Shown here: piece after piece, positions 18,376-25,851 of the stretch
Layout: the number at the start of each line of letters is the position of its first letter
Numbering within the stretch: the stretch's first letter is position 1
NCBI RefSeq assembly: GCF_016107325.1
Contig: NZ_RCVT01000002.1
Coordinates: forward strand, 434,001 to 498,000
Source: Sphingomonas sp. MA1305
Lineage (GTDB): Bacteria; Pseudomonadota; Alphaproteobacteria; Sphingomonadales; Sphingomonadaceae
DNA length: 64,000 nt
Direction of reading: 5' to 3'
Position numbers and translations under genes: made by a program
Notes under the pieces: model-generated
Database searches by the model: none
Told to the model about the DNA's origin: nothing
Seen by the model: only the letters and a program-made list of their open reading frames with translations

Positions 18376-18977
18376 CCGAAGAGGAAGCGCGCGGCTGGAT
18401 CGCGGCGAAGTTCGGCGAGACGCTGTGCGCGCAAGTCGGTGCCTTTCTCGATATGGTGCGGGCGGAAAATGCTCAGCAGAACCTGATCGCACCTTCGACG
18501 ATCGACGCGCTGTGGCTTCGCCACGCGCTCGATTCCGCGCAGCTGGTCGATCATGCCGGGTCGGGGGCGAGAGACTGGCTTGACGTCGGGACGGGCGGCG
18601 GCTTCCCAGGTATGGTGGTGGCCATCCTGTTCGACGGCGAGGTGACGATGGTTGAGCCGCGCCGCCGCCGCGCACTGTTCTTGAATGAATGTGTCGAGAA
18701 ACTCGGCCTGTCTGGCGCGACGGTCCGCGCCTCCAGGGTCGAGCAGGTTGAGGGTCGATACGATGTGATCAGCGCTCGGGCGGTGGCGTCGGTCGAAAAG
18801 CTTTTGCATGCGGCGGCACATTGCGCCAGATCGGACACGCGCTGGGTCCTGCCGCGTGGGCGGATCGAGCCAGAACAGCTACAGATGCTGCGGCGTGATC
18901 GAGGATGGGTGTTTCACGTGAAACAAAGCCTGACCTCCGCAGACTCATCGATCCTCTTGGTGGAGCGCAAATCGTGA
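18372..18977 (+). CDS. rsmG: 16S rRNA (guanine-N7) methyltransferase RsmG (GidB)
   Basis: A 201-residue SAM-dependent enzyme methylating G527 of 16S rRNA (E. coli numbering). The SAM-binding motif is [17 protein letters not shown] at about residue 73, preceded by [12 protein letters not shown] and followed by the [13 protein letters not shown] block. The second parS site (18910..18925) is embedded in its last third, so those codons (around residues 180-185) serve both coding and ParB binding. The start overlaps the mnmG stop, and the end overlaps the parA GTG start by 4 bases. Confidence 0.96.
   Translation: MTEEEARGWIAAKFGETLCAQVGAFLDMVRAENAQQNLIAPSTIDALWLRHALDSAQLVDHAGSGARDWLDVGTGGGFPGMVVAILFDGEVTMVEPRRRRALFLNECVEKLGLSGATVRASRVEQVEGRYDVISARAVASVEKLLHAAAHCARSDTRWVLPRGRIEPEQLQMLRRDRGWVFHVKQSLTSADSSILLVERKS
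18910..18925. promoter_or_regulatory. parS site 2 (TGTTTCACGTGAAACA)
   Basis: An exact match to the canonical 16-bp parS consensus bound by chromosomal ParB, located within the coding sequence of rsmG and 49 bases before the parA start. It is 2.4 kb from parS site 1. Confidence 0.95.
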
Positions 18978-19753
18978 CCTGTATCGCGGTGGCCAATCAA
19001 AAGGGCGGGGTGGGTAAGACCACCAGCGCTATCAATCTCGGTACGGCACTCGCCGCGACGGGAAAGCGGGTGCTGCTGATCGATCTAGACCCCCAAGGCA
19101 ATGCTTCGACGGGCCTTGGCATCGGCCAAGCGCAGCGGCAGCGATCGAGTTATCATGTGCTGATCGGCGAAGCACAGATCGACGAAGCCGTGGTGACGAC
19201 CAAGGTTCCGCGGCTTGATATCGTGCCGGCGACGGTGGACCTGTCCGGCGCGGAGATAGAATTGGTCGAGTTCGATGCGCGGACACATCGGCTCGATCAC
19301 GCCCTGCGACGGGCCCAGGGGGTGTGGGACATCATCCTGGTCGACTGCCCGCCATCGCTGGGCTTGCTGACGATCAACGCCATGGTTGCGGCGGACAAGT
19401 TGCTCGTGCCGCTGCAATGCGAATTCTTCGCGCTGGAGGGGTTGTCCCAGTTGCTGACCACGGTGGAGCGTATCCGCGAACGATTCAATCCAGGGCTGGC
19501 GATCCTAGGCGTCGCGTTGACCATGTATGATCGCCGGAACAGGCTGACCGACCAGGTGTCTGCCGATGTGCGTGCGGTGCTCGGCCGCGTTGTCTTTGAC
19601 ACGGTGATCCCGCGCAACGTGCGCCTGTCCGAGGCGCCGAGCCATGGCCTGCCGGCGCTGATCTACGATCACCGATGCTCGGGATCGCAGGCCTATATCG
19701 ATCTCGCGCGTGAACTGATCGCCCGCTTGCCGGCTCCGGCGGTTGCGGCATGA
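18974..19753 (+). CDS. parA: Chromosome partitioning ATPase ParA
   Basis: A 259-residue deviant-Walker ATPase. The N-terminal motif KGGVGKTT contains the signature lysine, followed by LLIDLDPQGNASTGLG, DIILVDCPPSLG and VPLQCEFFALEGLSQLL. There is no N-terminal DNA-binding extension, as expected for a chromosomal (Soj/ParA) type. It binds DNA non-specifically as the ATP dimer and moves ParB-parS complexes. GTG 18974 was chosen because it overlaps the rsmG stop (GTGA) and the conserved protein begins MTCIAVANQ. An upstream in-frame start exists but lies in rsmG and over parS. Confidence 0.97.
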   Translation: MTCIAVANQKGGVGKTTSAINLGTALAATGKRVLLIDLDPQGNASTGLGIGQAQRQRSSYHVLIGEAQIDEAVVTTKVPRLDIVPATVDLSGAEIELVEFDARTHRLDHALRRAQGVWDIILVDCPPSLGLLTINAMVAADKLLVPLQCEFFALEGLSQLLTTVERIRERFNPGLAILGVALTMYDRRNRLTDQVSADVRAVLGRVVFDTVIPRNVRLSEAPSHGLPALIYDHRCSGSQAYIDLARELIARLPAPAVAA

Positions 19754-20661
19754 GTGACGGCGGCAAGCGGAATCGGCCGGGTGGGCTCGGTCGGGGCCTC
19801 AGCGCCCTGCTCGGCGAGATGGCGAACGAAGCGCCGGTCGCACCGGGCAACAAAGCGGCGATACCATCGGGTGTACGGATGCTGCCGGTCAGCGCGCTGT
19901 CGCCCCACCCGGATCAGCCGCGGCGTCATTTCGACGAGGCGGCGCTGAACGAACTGGCGGCGTCGATCGCGGCGCGTGGCCTGATCCAACCGATCGTCGT
20001 CCGCCCGCACGGCCACGATTACCAGATCGTCGCGGGGGAGCGGCGCTGGCGCGCGGCACAGCGGGCAAGGCTGCACGAGGTGCCGGTCGTCGTCCGCGAG
20101 TTCGACGATGCGCAAACGCTCGAAATCGCTCTGATCGAGAACATCCAGCGTCAGGATCTCAACGCGATCGAAGAGGCGCAGGCCTATCAGCGGCTCGCCG
20201 GCGAATATGGTCACACGCAGGACGCGCTCGCGAAGATCGTCCACAAGTCTCGCAGCCATGTCGCCAATCTGCTGCGCCTGCTCGAACTGCCCGATGCGGT
20301 GCAGGCGCGGGTCACCGACGGGTCGCTGTCGATGGGCCATGCGCGGGCGCTGCTCGGCGCGCGTGACGTCGAGGCGCTGGCGGAGCAGGTCGTCGCCCGT
20401 GGTTTGACGGTCCGCGAGACGGAGAAGCTCGCCAAGGGTGCGAAACCAGAACGGCCGGGTGGCCGCCCCGCCAACGCGGAGCGCACCGCGGGGGCGGAGC
20501 CGGATGCCGATATCGCTGCGCTCGAACGGCAATTGTCCGACCTGCTTGGTCTCAACGTCCGCATCGCCCATCACGACAAGGGCGGCACGCTGACGCTCGG
20601 CTATTCGACGCTCGACCAGCTCGACATGGTGTGCCAGCGGCTGACGGGCGATACGATCTGA
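19750..20661 (+). CDS. parB: Chromosome partitioning protein ParB
   Basis: A 303-residue CTP-dependent clamp that loads at parS. The N-terminal LGRGLSALLGE peptide is the ParA-stimulating region. The CTPase/ParB domain (about 38-130) contains HPDQPRRHFDE, the GERRWRAAQ motif and ENIQRQDLN. The helix-turn-helix region includes KSRSHVANLLRLLELP, and a C-terminal dimerisation domain covers about 245-303. It overlaps parA by 4 bases. Its targets are presumably the two parS sites upstream. It is convergent with the DUF72 gene, with 16 bases between. Confidence 0.98.
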   Translation: MSDGGKRNRPGGLGRGLSALLGEMANEAPVAPGNKAAIPSGVRMLPVSALSPHPDQPRRHFDEAALNELAASIAARGLIQPIVVRPHGHDYQIVAGERRWRAAQRARLHEVPVVVREFDDAQTLEIALIENIQRQDLNAIEEAQAYQRLAGEYGHTQDALAKIVHKSRSHVANLLRLLELPDAVQARVTDGSLSMGHARALLGARDVEALAEQVVARGLTVRETEKLAKGAKPERPGGRPANAERTAGAEPDADIAALERQLSDLLGLNVRIAHHDKGGTLTLGYSTLDQLDMVCQRLTGDTI

Positions 20662-20677
20662 TCACCCGCCGAGTTCG

Positions 20678-21472
20678 TCAGCATGGCGTGACGCGGTCGA
20701 TCAGCGCCATTGCGCCATGCGGGGCGCGGATCTTGGCACCGTTGATGAAGAAGACGAATGTGTCGCGCGGTACGGCTGGGGGCGCGTCGGCGGTGACATA
20801 GGGCAGGTCGGCGGGTCGACTGCCTGCCGCCCATTCGCGCGTGATGACGGCCCATCGATCCAGCGCGGCAGCATCATAGCCCTCAGGTTCGCTCTCCTGC
20901 GCATTCTCCAGTCGGGCGTAGACGAAGTCGCCAGTGACGTCGGCGATCGCGGGATAATCGGCGGACTCGGCATAGACGATGGTGACATTCGCCTCGCGCG
21001 CCATGGCGACGAAGGCCGGGTCGGCGAAGCTCTCGTGACGTACCTGGACGGCATGCCGCAGCGTCACGCCGTCTTGGCTACGCGGCAACAGAGCGAGAAA
21101 GGCACGCATGTCGTCCGGGTCAAAGCGCTTGGTCGCCTTGAACTGCCAGAGTATCGGACCAAGCCGGTCGCCAAGCTCGACAATGCCTTGGCTGACGAAT
21201 CGCTGGACCGATTCCCCGGCCTCCGCGAGCACCTTGCGATTGGTACAATAGCGCGATGCCTTGAGCGTGAAGACGAAGCCGTCGGGCACCGCCTTGGCCC
21301 AGCCGGCGAAGCTCTGCGGCTTGAAGCTGGAATAATAGGTACCGTTGATCTCGATCGCGGTGACCCGCGTTGCGGCATAATCGAGCTCGCGCTTCTGCGG
21401 CCACTTCGCCGGGTAGAAGCTGCCGCGCCAAGGCTCGTAGGTCCAGCCGCCGATACCGATTCGAATTGTCAT
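20678..21472 (-). CDS. DUF72 (YecE-like) domain protein
   Basis: A 264-residue TIM-barrel-like DUF72 protein of unknown function. The N-terminal IRIGIGGWTYEPWRGSFYP and the block AIEINGTYYSSFKPQSFAGWA are diagnostic. GDRLGPILWQFKAT and VQVRHESF follow, and DTFVFFINGAKIRAPHGA near the end corresponds to the usual YFNN-type C-terminal motif. Length is normal, and there is no signal peptide. It lies tail-to-tail with parB and divergent from the glycosyltransferase gene, so has no obvious operon partner. Confidence 0.88.
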   Translation of the reverse strand: MTIRIGIGGWTYEPWRGSFYPAKWPQKRELDYAATRVTAIEINGTYYSSFKPQSFAGWAKAVPDGFVFTLKASRYCTNRKVLAEAGESVQRFVSQGIVELGDRLGPILWQFKATKRFDPDDMRAFLALLPRSQDGVTLRHAVQVRHESFADPAFVAMAREANVTIVYAESADYPAIADVTGDFVYARLENAQESEPEGYDAAALDRWAVITREWAAGSRPADLPYVTADAPPAVPRDTFVFFINGAKIRAPHGAMALIDRVTPC

Positions 21473-21592
21473 GGTGCGCGATTATAGCGGCGATTCAGGG
21501 CGGTTTGTTGGCCGATGGGCCATAGTCGACACGGCCGATCGCATCTGATATATCCATTACGGACACAGTGGCGGGGGCGGGGGCACTCGGGC

Positions 21593-22969
21593 GTGGAACA
21601 GCTGACGTGGATCGTCGACGTCGCGGCGCGGGAGTCGATGCTGTTGGCAGCCACGGGCATCATGATCGGCGGGATCGACGATGCCGTGGTCGATCTTCTG
21701 TTTCTATGGTTCGCGTCGCGGCGAGGAGCGGGATGTGAACCGGCTCTGGTCCTACAATCGGTTGAATCGTCGGACCCGATGGTCGTCTTCGTGCCGGCCT
21801 GGGACGAGGCGGCGGTGATCGGGGCGATGCTGACGGCGGCGCTCGAGCGCTTTAATTATAGCCGCTATCGCATCTATGTCGGCGTCTATCCCAATGACCC
21901 GCGGACGATCGCGGCCGTGGCCGATGTCGCCGCCAGGGATTCGCGGGTGTGGATGGTCGTCGGCACCGAGCCTGGCCCGACGACCAAGGCGGGGTGTCTG
22001 AACACGCTGTGGCACGCCTTGCTGGACGACGAGCGCCGGCAGGATTTCCGGGCTCGAGCGATCGTTCTGCATGATGCTGAAGATGTCGTCCACCCGCGCG
22101 AGCTGGAGGCGTTCGATACGCTGCTCGACGACCATGACGTGGTGCAGCTGCCCGTGCTGCCGCTGATCCGCCGGGGATCGCTGGTGTCGGGCCATTATGC
22201 GGACGAATTCGCCTATGCGCATAGAGTCCATCAGCCGGTGCGTAATCGCCTGCGCGCGGCGATGCCGCTCGCCGGTACCGGATGTGCGATCGCCCGGACG
22301 ATGATGGCCCGTCTGGCGGATGAGCGAGGCGGCGCGCCATTCGATGCGGGCAGCCTGACCGAAGACTACGAAATGGGGTTGCGGATCGCCGCGCTCGGCG
22401 GAAACGCATATTTCGCACGCCTGCGCGACCCGGATGACAGCTCCTTGATCGCGGTTCGGGCGTATTTCCCGGATACATTGCGGGCGGCGTCTCGCCAGAA
22501 GGCGCGATGGATCGCCGGGATCGTATTGGCAGGATGGGACCGCATGGGCTGGGCACGATCCTCTGCCCTGTGCGACAATTGGATGCGGATGCGGGATCGG
22601 CGCGCGGTCCTATCGGTGCCGATCGTCGCCGTGGCCTACGGCGCCGCGCTGCTGTGGATTCTGGCGGGTCTTCTCCATCTTACGATGCAGATCGCGCCTC
22701 GCGGCGAGAGGCTCGCCCCCTGGATGACAATTGCAACCGCGATCCTGCTGATGTGGCGGCTGACCGTCCGTGTGACCTGCACCGCCAGCTGTTACGGCTG
22801 GCGTGAAGGAGGCCGGGCCCTGCCGCGGTTCCTGATGGCCAATCTGGTCGCGCTCTGTGCGGCGCCGCGCGCAATGGTGCGATACCTGCTCCTGCTCAAC
22901 GGCCGGCACGTCGCGTGGGACAAGACCAGCCATGTCTTTCCGTCGTGGGCGGCAACAGGCCCGGCATAA
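21593..22969 (+). CDS. NfrB-like membrane glycosyltransferase (GT2)
   Basis: A 458-residue inner-membrane family-2 glycosyltransferase resembling NfrB, the E. coli N4 receptor-pathway enzyme that makes a surface glycan. The N-terminal hydrophobic segment AATGIMIGGIDDAVVDLLFLW is NfrB-like. The catalytic signature is D,D,(D)QxxRW: VLHDAEDVVH, TEDYEMGLR and the processive-type motif QKARW (about residue 303). C-terminal hydrophobic helices follow. It lacks the C-terminal MshEN-like domain of longer NfrB proteins. GTG 21593 is the most plausible start, though an earlier one at 21515 is open. Its 3' end overlaps the NfrA_C-like gene by about 55 bases, pointing to a coupled pair. Confidence 0.82.
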   Translation: MEQLTWIVDVAARESMLLAATGIMIGGIDDAVVDLLFLWFASRRGAGCEPALVLQSVESSDPMVVFVPAWDEAAVIGAMLTAALERFNYSRYRIYVGVYPNDPRTIAAVADVAARDSRVWMVVGTEPGPTTKAGCLNTLWHALLDDERRQDFRARAIVLHDAEDVVHPRELEAFDTLLDDHDVVQLPVLPLIRRGSLVSGHYADEFAYAHRVHQPVRNRLRAAMPLAGTGCAIARTMMARLADERGGAPFDAGSLTEDYEMGLRIAALGGNAYFARLRDPDDSSLIAVRAYFPDTLRAASRQKARWIAGIVLAGWDRMGWARSSALCDNWMRMRDRRAVLSVPIVAVAYGAALLWILAGLLHLTMQIAPRGERLAPWMTIATAILLMWRLTVRVTCTASCYGWREGGRALPRFLMANLVALCAAPRAMVRYLLLLNGRHVAWDKTSHVFPSWAATGPA

Positions 22970-24057
22970 GGGGGCAACCCCTGTGGTTCGTCGGAGCGGT
23001 TCTGACGATGTGGGTTGCAGGACGCCTGCTGGCATTGTGGTTCGTGCCGGGAAACGCAGCACCGACGCCGTCCGACACGGACCTCCCGCCCGAGAGAGCT
23101 ATGCCCACAATCGGCGCCGCCGAGCGGAAAGACGAACTGAGGATCGGCGTCGCTCCACCGGCGGTCGCGATGGCCCACGGAGGCCCCAAGGCGCCGCTGC
23201 AAAGGGAGAAGGCTCCCCGCGTGGCGATTGATCGGCCGTCAAATACACGCAAGACGGCGGAGTCGTCCGGTGAGCAAGGGCCGCTGGAAACCAAGAACGA
23301 ACCGACGCCAGCACCGCGGGCAAGACCGACCGATGCGAACAGATTGGCTGGGACCGAGGACATGCTTCCGGATGCACTGCCCCTCGCTTCGTCTACACCA
23401 CGATTTCAACAGCGTATGCCGTTGCCATCGCAAAAGAGACTGGCCGGGAGTGTCTGGCTGGTGGCGCGGAGTGACTCTTCTCCCGTGATATCGGGGAGCC
23501 TGCTCGGCGGCTCGCAGACGGGTGTGCGGCTGACCTATCGGGTCAGCGAGAGCCCGCGGCTCGTTCTGTCCGCCCGGCTCGCAACGGCATTGGCAAGCCG
23601 CGGCACGGAGGGGGCAGTGGGATTGGATTGGCAGCCGATGCGTTGGCCGGTGCATGTGATCGCGGAGCATCGGATGGCGCTGGACCACGGGCGGGGCGGC
23701 GTGACGCTCGGCGTGATCGGCGGCGTCGGACCGCAGGCGGTCACCCCTAGCGTGACGATCGAGGGATATGCGCAAGCGGGCATCGTCGGTCGGCGTCGCC
23801 CCGATGGCTTTGCCGACGGATCGCTGCGGCTGACGACGCCCATCCGGGCCGATCACGGTTCCGGTATCGCCGTGGGTCTCGGCGCCTGGGGCGGGGTACA
23901 GCGCGACGCGGCGCGGCTGGATGTGGGGCCGACGCTCGCCATGACGCTGCCGGTCGGGCCGCGTCAGCTGCGTCTGGCGGCGGATTGGCGACAGCGGATC
24001 GCCGGCCGGGCACGGCCCGGGTCCGGGCCAGCAATTGGGCTGGGAAGCGACTTTTAG
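22915..24057 (+). CDS. NfrA C-terminal-domain-like outer-membrane protein
   Basis: A 380-residue protein. One hydrophobic segment near the N-terminus (PLWFVGAVLTMWVAGRLLAL, about 22-41) is followed by a long charged, Pro/Ala-rich linker (about 45-175). The C-terminal 200 residues match my recollection of the NfrA_C domain: GSVWLVARSD, GGSQTGVRLTYR, GLDWQPMRWP, EGYAQAGIVG and a final PGSGPAIGLGSDF. The terminal Phe is typical of outer-membrane beta-barrels. The TPR half of full NfrA is absent. GTG 22915 gives the whole segment but overlaps the glycosyltransferase by 55 bases. ATG 23008 is a shorter alternative that cuts into the hydrophobic segment. Confidence 0.72.
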   Translation: MGQDQPCLSVVGGNRPGIRGQPLWFVGAVLTMWVAGRLLALWFVPGNAAPTPSDTDLPPERAMPTIGAAERKDELRIGVAPPAVAMAHGGPKAPLQREKAPRVAIDRPSNTRKTAESSGEQGPLETKNEPTPAPRARPTDANRLAGTEDMLPDALPLASSTPRFQQRMPLPSQKRLAGSVWLVARSDSSPVISGSLLGGSQTGVRLTYRVSESPRLVLSARLATALASRGTEGAVGLDWQPMRWPVHVIAEHRMALDHGRGGVTLGVIGGVGPQAVTPSVTIEGYAQAGIVGRRRPDGFADGSLRLTTPIRADHGSGIAVGLGAWGGVQRDAARLDVGPTLAMTLPVGPRQLRLAADWRQRIAGRARPGSGPAIGLGSDF

Positions 24058-24096
24058 GGGTCGCGGGCGCTGCCCTGGCGCCTATAACGAAGGGGC

Positions 24097-25011
24097 ATGG
24101 ACCTGTACCTTCCGATCGCCAATCTCTCGGTCAACGCGCTGGTGATCGTGTTGCTGGGCGGCGGAGTCGGACTGCTGTCGGGGATGTTCGGCGTCGGCGG
24201 CGGCTTTCTGACGACGCCGCTGCTGATCATCTATGGCATCCCGCCGACGGTGGCGGCAGCCTCGTCAGCGAGTCAGGTGACCGGGGCGAGCGTGTCGGGC
24301 GTATTTGCCCATTTTCAACGTGGCGGGGTCGACGTGAAAATGGGCGGCGTGCTCGTCGCCGGCGGTATCGTCGGCAGCTTCGCGGGCGCCTGGATCTTCC
24401 GGCTGCTACAAGAAAGCGGCCAGATCGATACGGTGATCGGCGTCGTCTATGTGCTGATGCTCGGCTTCATCGGCTTCACCATGGCGCGTGAATCGATCGG
24501 CGCGATCCGTGCCAGCCGCGGCGGCGGCCGGCCACGGCCGCGCAAGCGCCGCCATCACCCGCTGGTCGCCGCACTGCCCTTGCGCACGCGCTTCTACGCC
24601 TCGGGCCTGTACATCTCGCCGCTGGCGCCGCTGCTGCTCGGCTTCTCGACAGGCATCCTGACCATCCTGCTCGGTATCGGCGGCGGCTTCATCCTGGTGC
24701 CGGCAATGATCTATCTGCTCGGCATGGCGACCAATGTCGTCGTTGGCACCAGCTTGTTCCAGACACTGTTCGTCACCGCGGCTGCGACGATGGTCCATGC
24801 GACGACGACCAAGGCGGTCGACATCGTGCTCGCCGCGCTGTTGCTGGTCGGATCGGTGACCGGCGCGCAGCTCGGCGCGCGCTTCGCGACGCGGGTGAAG
24901 CCGGAATATTTGCGGCTCGCGCTAGCGATCATGGTGCTGCTGGTCGGTACACGCATCCTGCTCGGCTTGGTCTGGCGGCCGGAGGATCTCTTCTCGGTCG
25001 AGCTGACATGA
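24097..25011 (+). CDS. Sulfite exporter TauE/SafE family permease
   Basis: A 304-residue permease with two repeated halves, each opening with a glycine-rich motif: SGMFGVGGGFLTTP near residue 28 and ILLGIGGGFILVP near residue 190. About eight membrane helices are present, with a basic cytoplasmic loop (RPRPRKRRHH) in the middle. The family exports sulfite, sulfoacetate or related organosulfur anions; the substrate here is unknown. Its stop overlaps the next gene by 4 bases. The partner is the TIGR02186 protein that accompanies this permease in many alphaproteobacteria, so the two likely act together in the inner membrane. Confidence 0.92.
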   Translation: MDLYLPIANLSVNALVIVLLGGGVGLLSGMFGVGGGFLTTPLLIIYGIPPTVAAASSASQVTGASVSGVFAHFQRGGVDVKMGGVLVAGGIVGSFAGAWIFRLLQESGQIDTVIGVVYVLMLGFIGFTMARESIGAIRASRGGGRPRPRKRRHHPLVAALPLRTRFYASGLYISPLAPLLLGFSTGILTILLGIGGGFILVPAMIYLLGMATNVVVGTSLFQTLFVTAAATMVHATTTKAVDIVLAALLLVGSVTGAQLGARFATRVKPEYLRLALAIMVLLVGTRILLGLVWRPEDLFSVELT

Positions 25012-25778
25012 GAGCGCGTTTGCTGGCGCTCGCCGCGCCCTTGCTGATGGCGCAGACGATGGCCGCCGACAAACCGGTCCTGGTGCCCGATGTCTCGCAG
25101 CGCGACATCGAGATCGCCTATAGTTTCACCGGTGCCGAGCTCTTGCTGTTCGGCGCGATCCTCTATCCCGGCGGCCGGACGCCGCGCGGCGAGGCGCCGG
25201 CGGACATCGTCGTGGTGGTCAAGGGGCCGACCCAGCCGGTGTTGGTGCGGGAGAAGGAGAAGGTCGCCGGTATCTGGGTCAATGCCCACAGCCAGCGGTA
25301 CAGTTCGGCCCCGTCATTCTATGCGCTGGCCTCCTCACGGCCGATCGAGCGGATCGTCGACGAGCGGACCCGCGCCATCTACGAACTCGGCCTTGGCAGC
25401 CTGCAATTGTCGCCGGGCGCGGGCACGATCAGTGCGGTGCAAGAGCGCTTCCAGCGCGGGCTGGTCGACCTCAAGCGACGCGGCGGCCTCTATGTCGAGG
25501 CGCCGCAGGCGGTGGAGATCACCGACGGCGTGCTGTATCGCGCGCGGCTGACGATCCCGGCACGCGTGCCGGTCGGGCGGTTCACCGCGGAAACCTTCCT
25601 GATCCGCGACGGCCGGGTGCTGGCGGCGGCGGTGCGCGACATCGATATTCGCAAATCGGGATTCGAGCGGTTCGTCGCGCGTGCGGCGGAGCGGTCCTCG
25701 ATCCTGTACGGGCTGACTGCGGTGGCGCTGTCGGTGCTGCTCGGCTGGACGGCCGGGCAGATCGCGCGCCGGGTCTAG
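25008..25778 (+). CDS. TIGR02186 family (Alph_Pro_TM) membrane-anchored protein
   Basis: A 256-residue protein with an N-terminal signal peptide (about 1-19, cleavage after AA before DKPVL), a periplasmic domain and one C-terminal transmembrane helix (SILYGLTAVALSVLLGWTAG) followed by a basic tail. The conserved opening VPDVSQRDIEIAYSFTGAEL and the DIVVVVKGP strand mark the alphaproteobacterial TIGR02186 family. Function is unproven. Its invariant neighbour is a TauE/SafE exporter, here with a 4-base overlap, which suggests an accessory role in anion export. Confidence 0.88.
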   Translation: MRARLLALAAPLLMAQTMAADKPVLVPDVSQRDIEIAYSFTGAELLLFGAILYPGGRTPRGEAPADIVVVVKGPTQPVLVREKEKVAGIWVNAHSQRYSSAPSFYALASSRPIERIVDERTRAIYELGLGSLQLSPGAGTISAVQERFQRGLVDLKRRGGLYVEAPQAVEITDGVLYRARLTIPARVPVGRFTAETFLIRDGRVLAAAVRDIDIRKSGFERFVARAAERSSILYGLTAVALSVLLGWTAGQIARRV

Positions 25779-25851
25779 GCAGGCTTCCTCACCCAATTTT
25801 AATCGCTTGGTCGCCATAGCCTGCAATCGCACAGCTATGAGGCGCGTCGTG

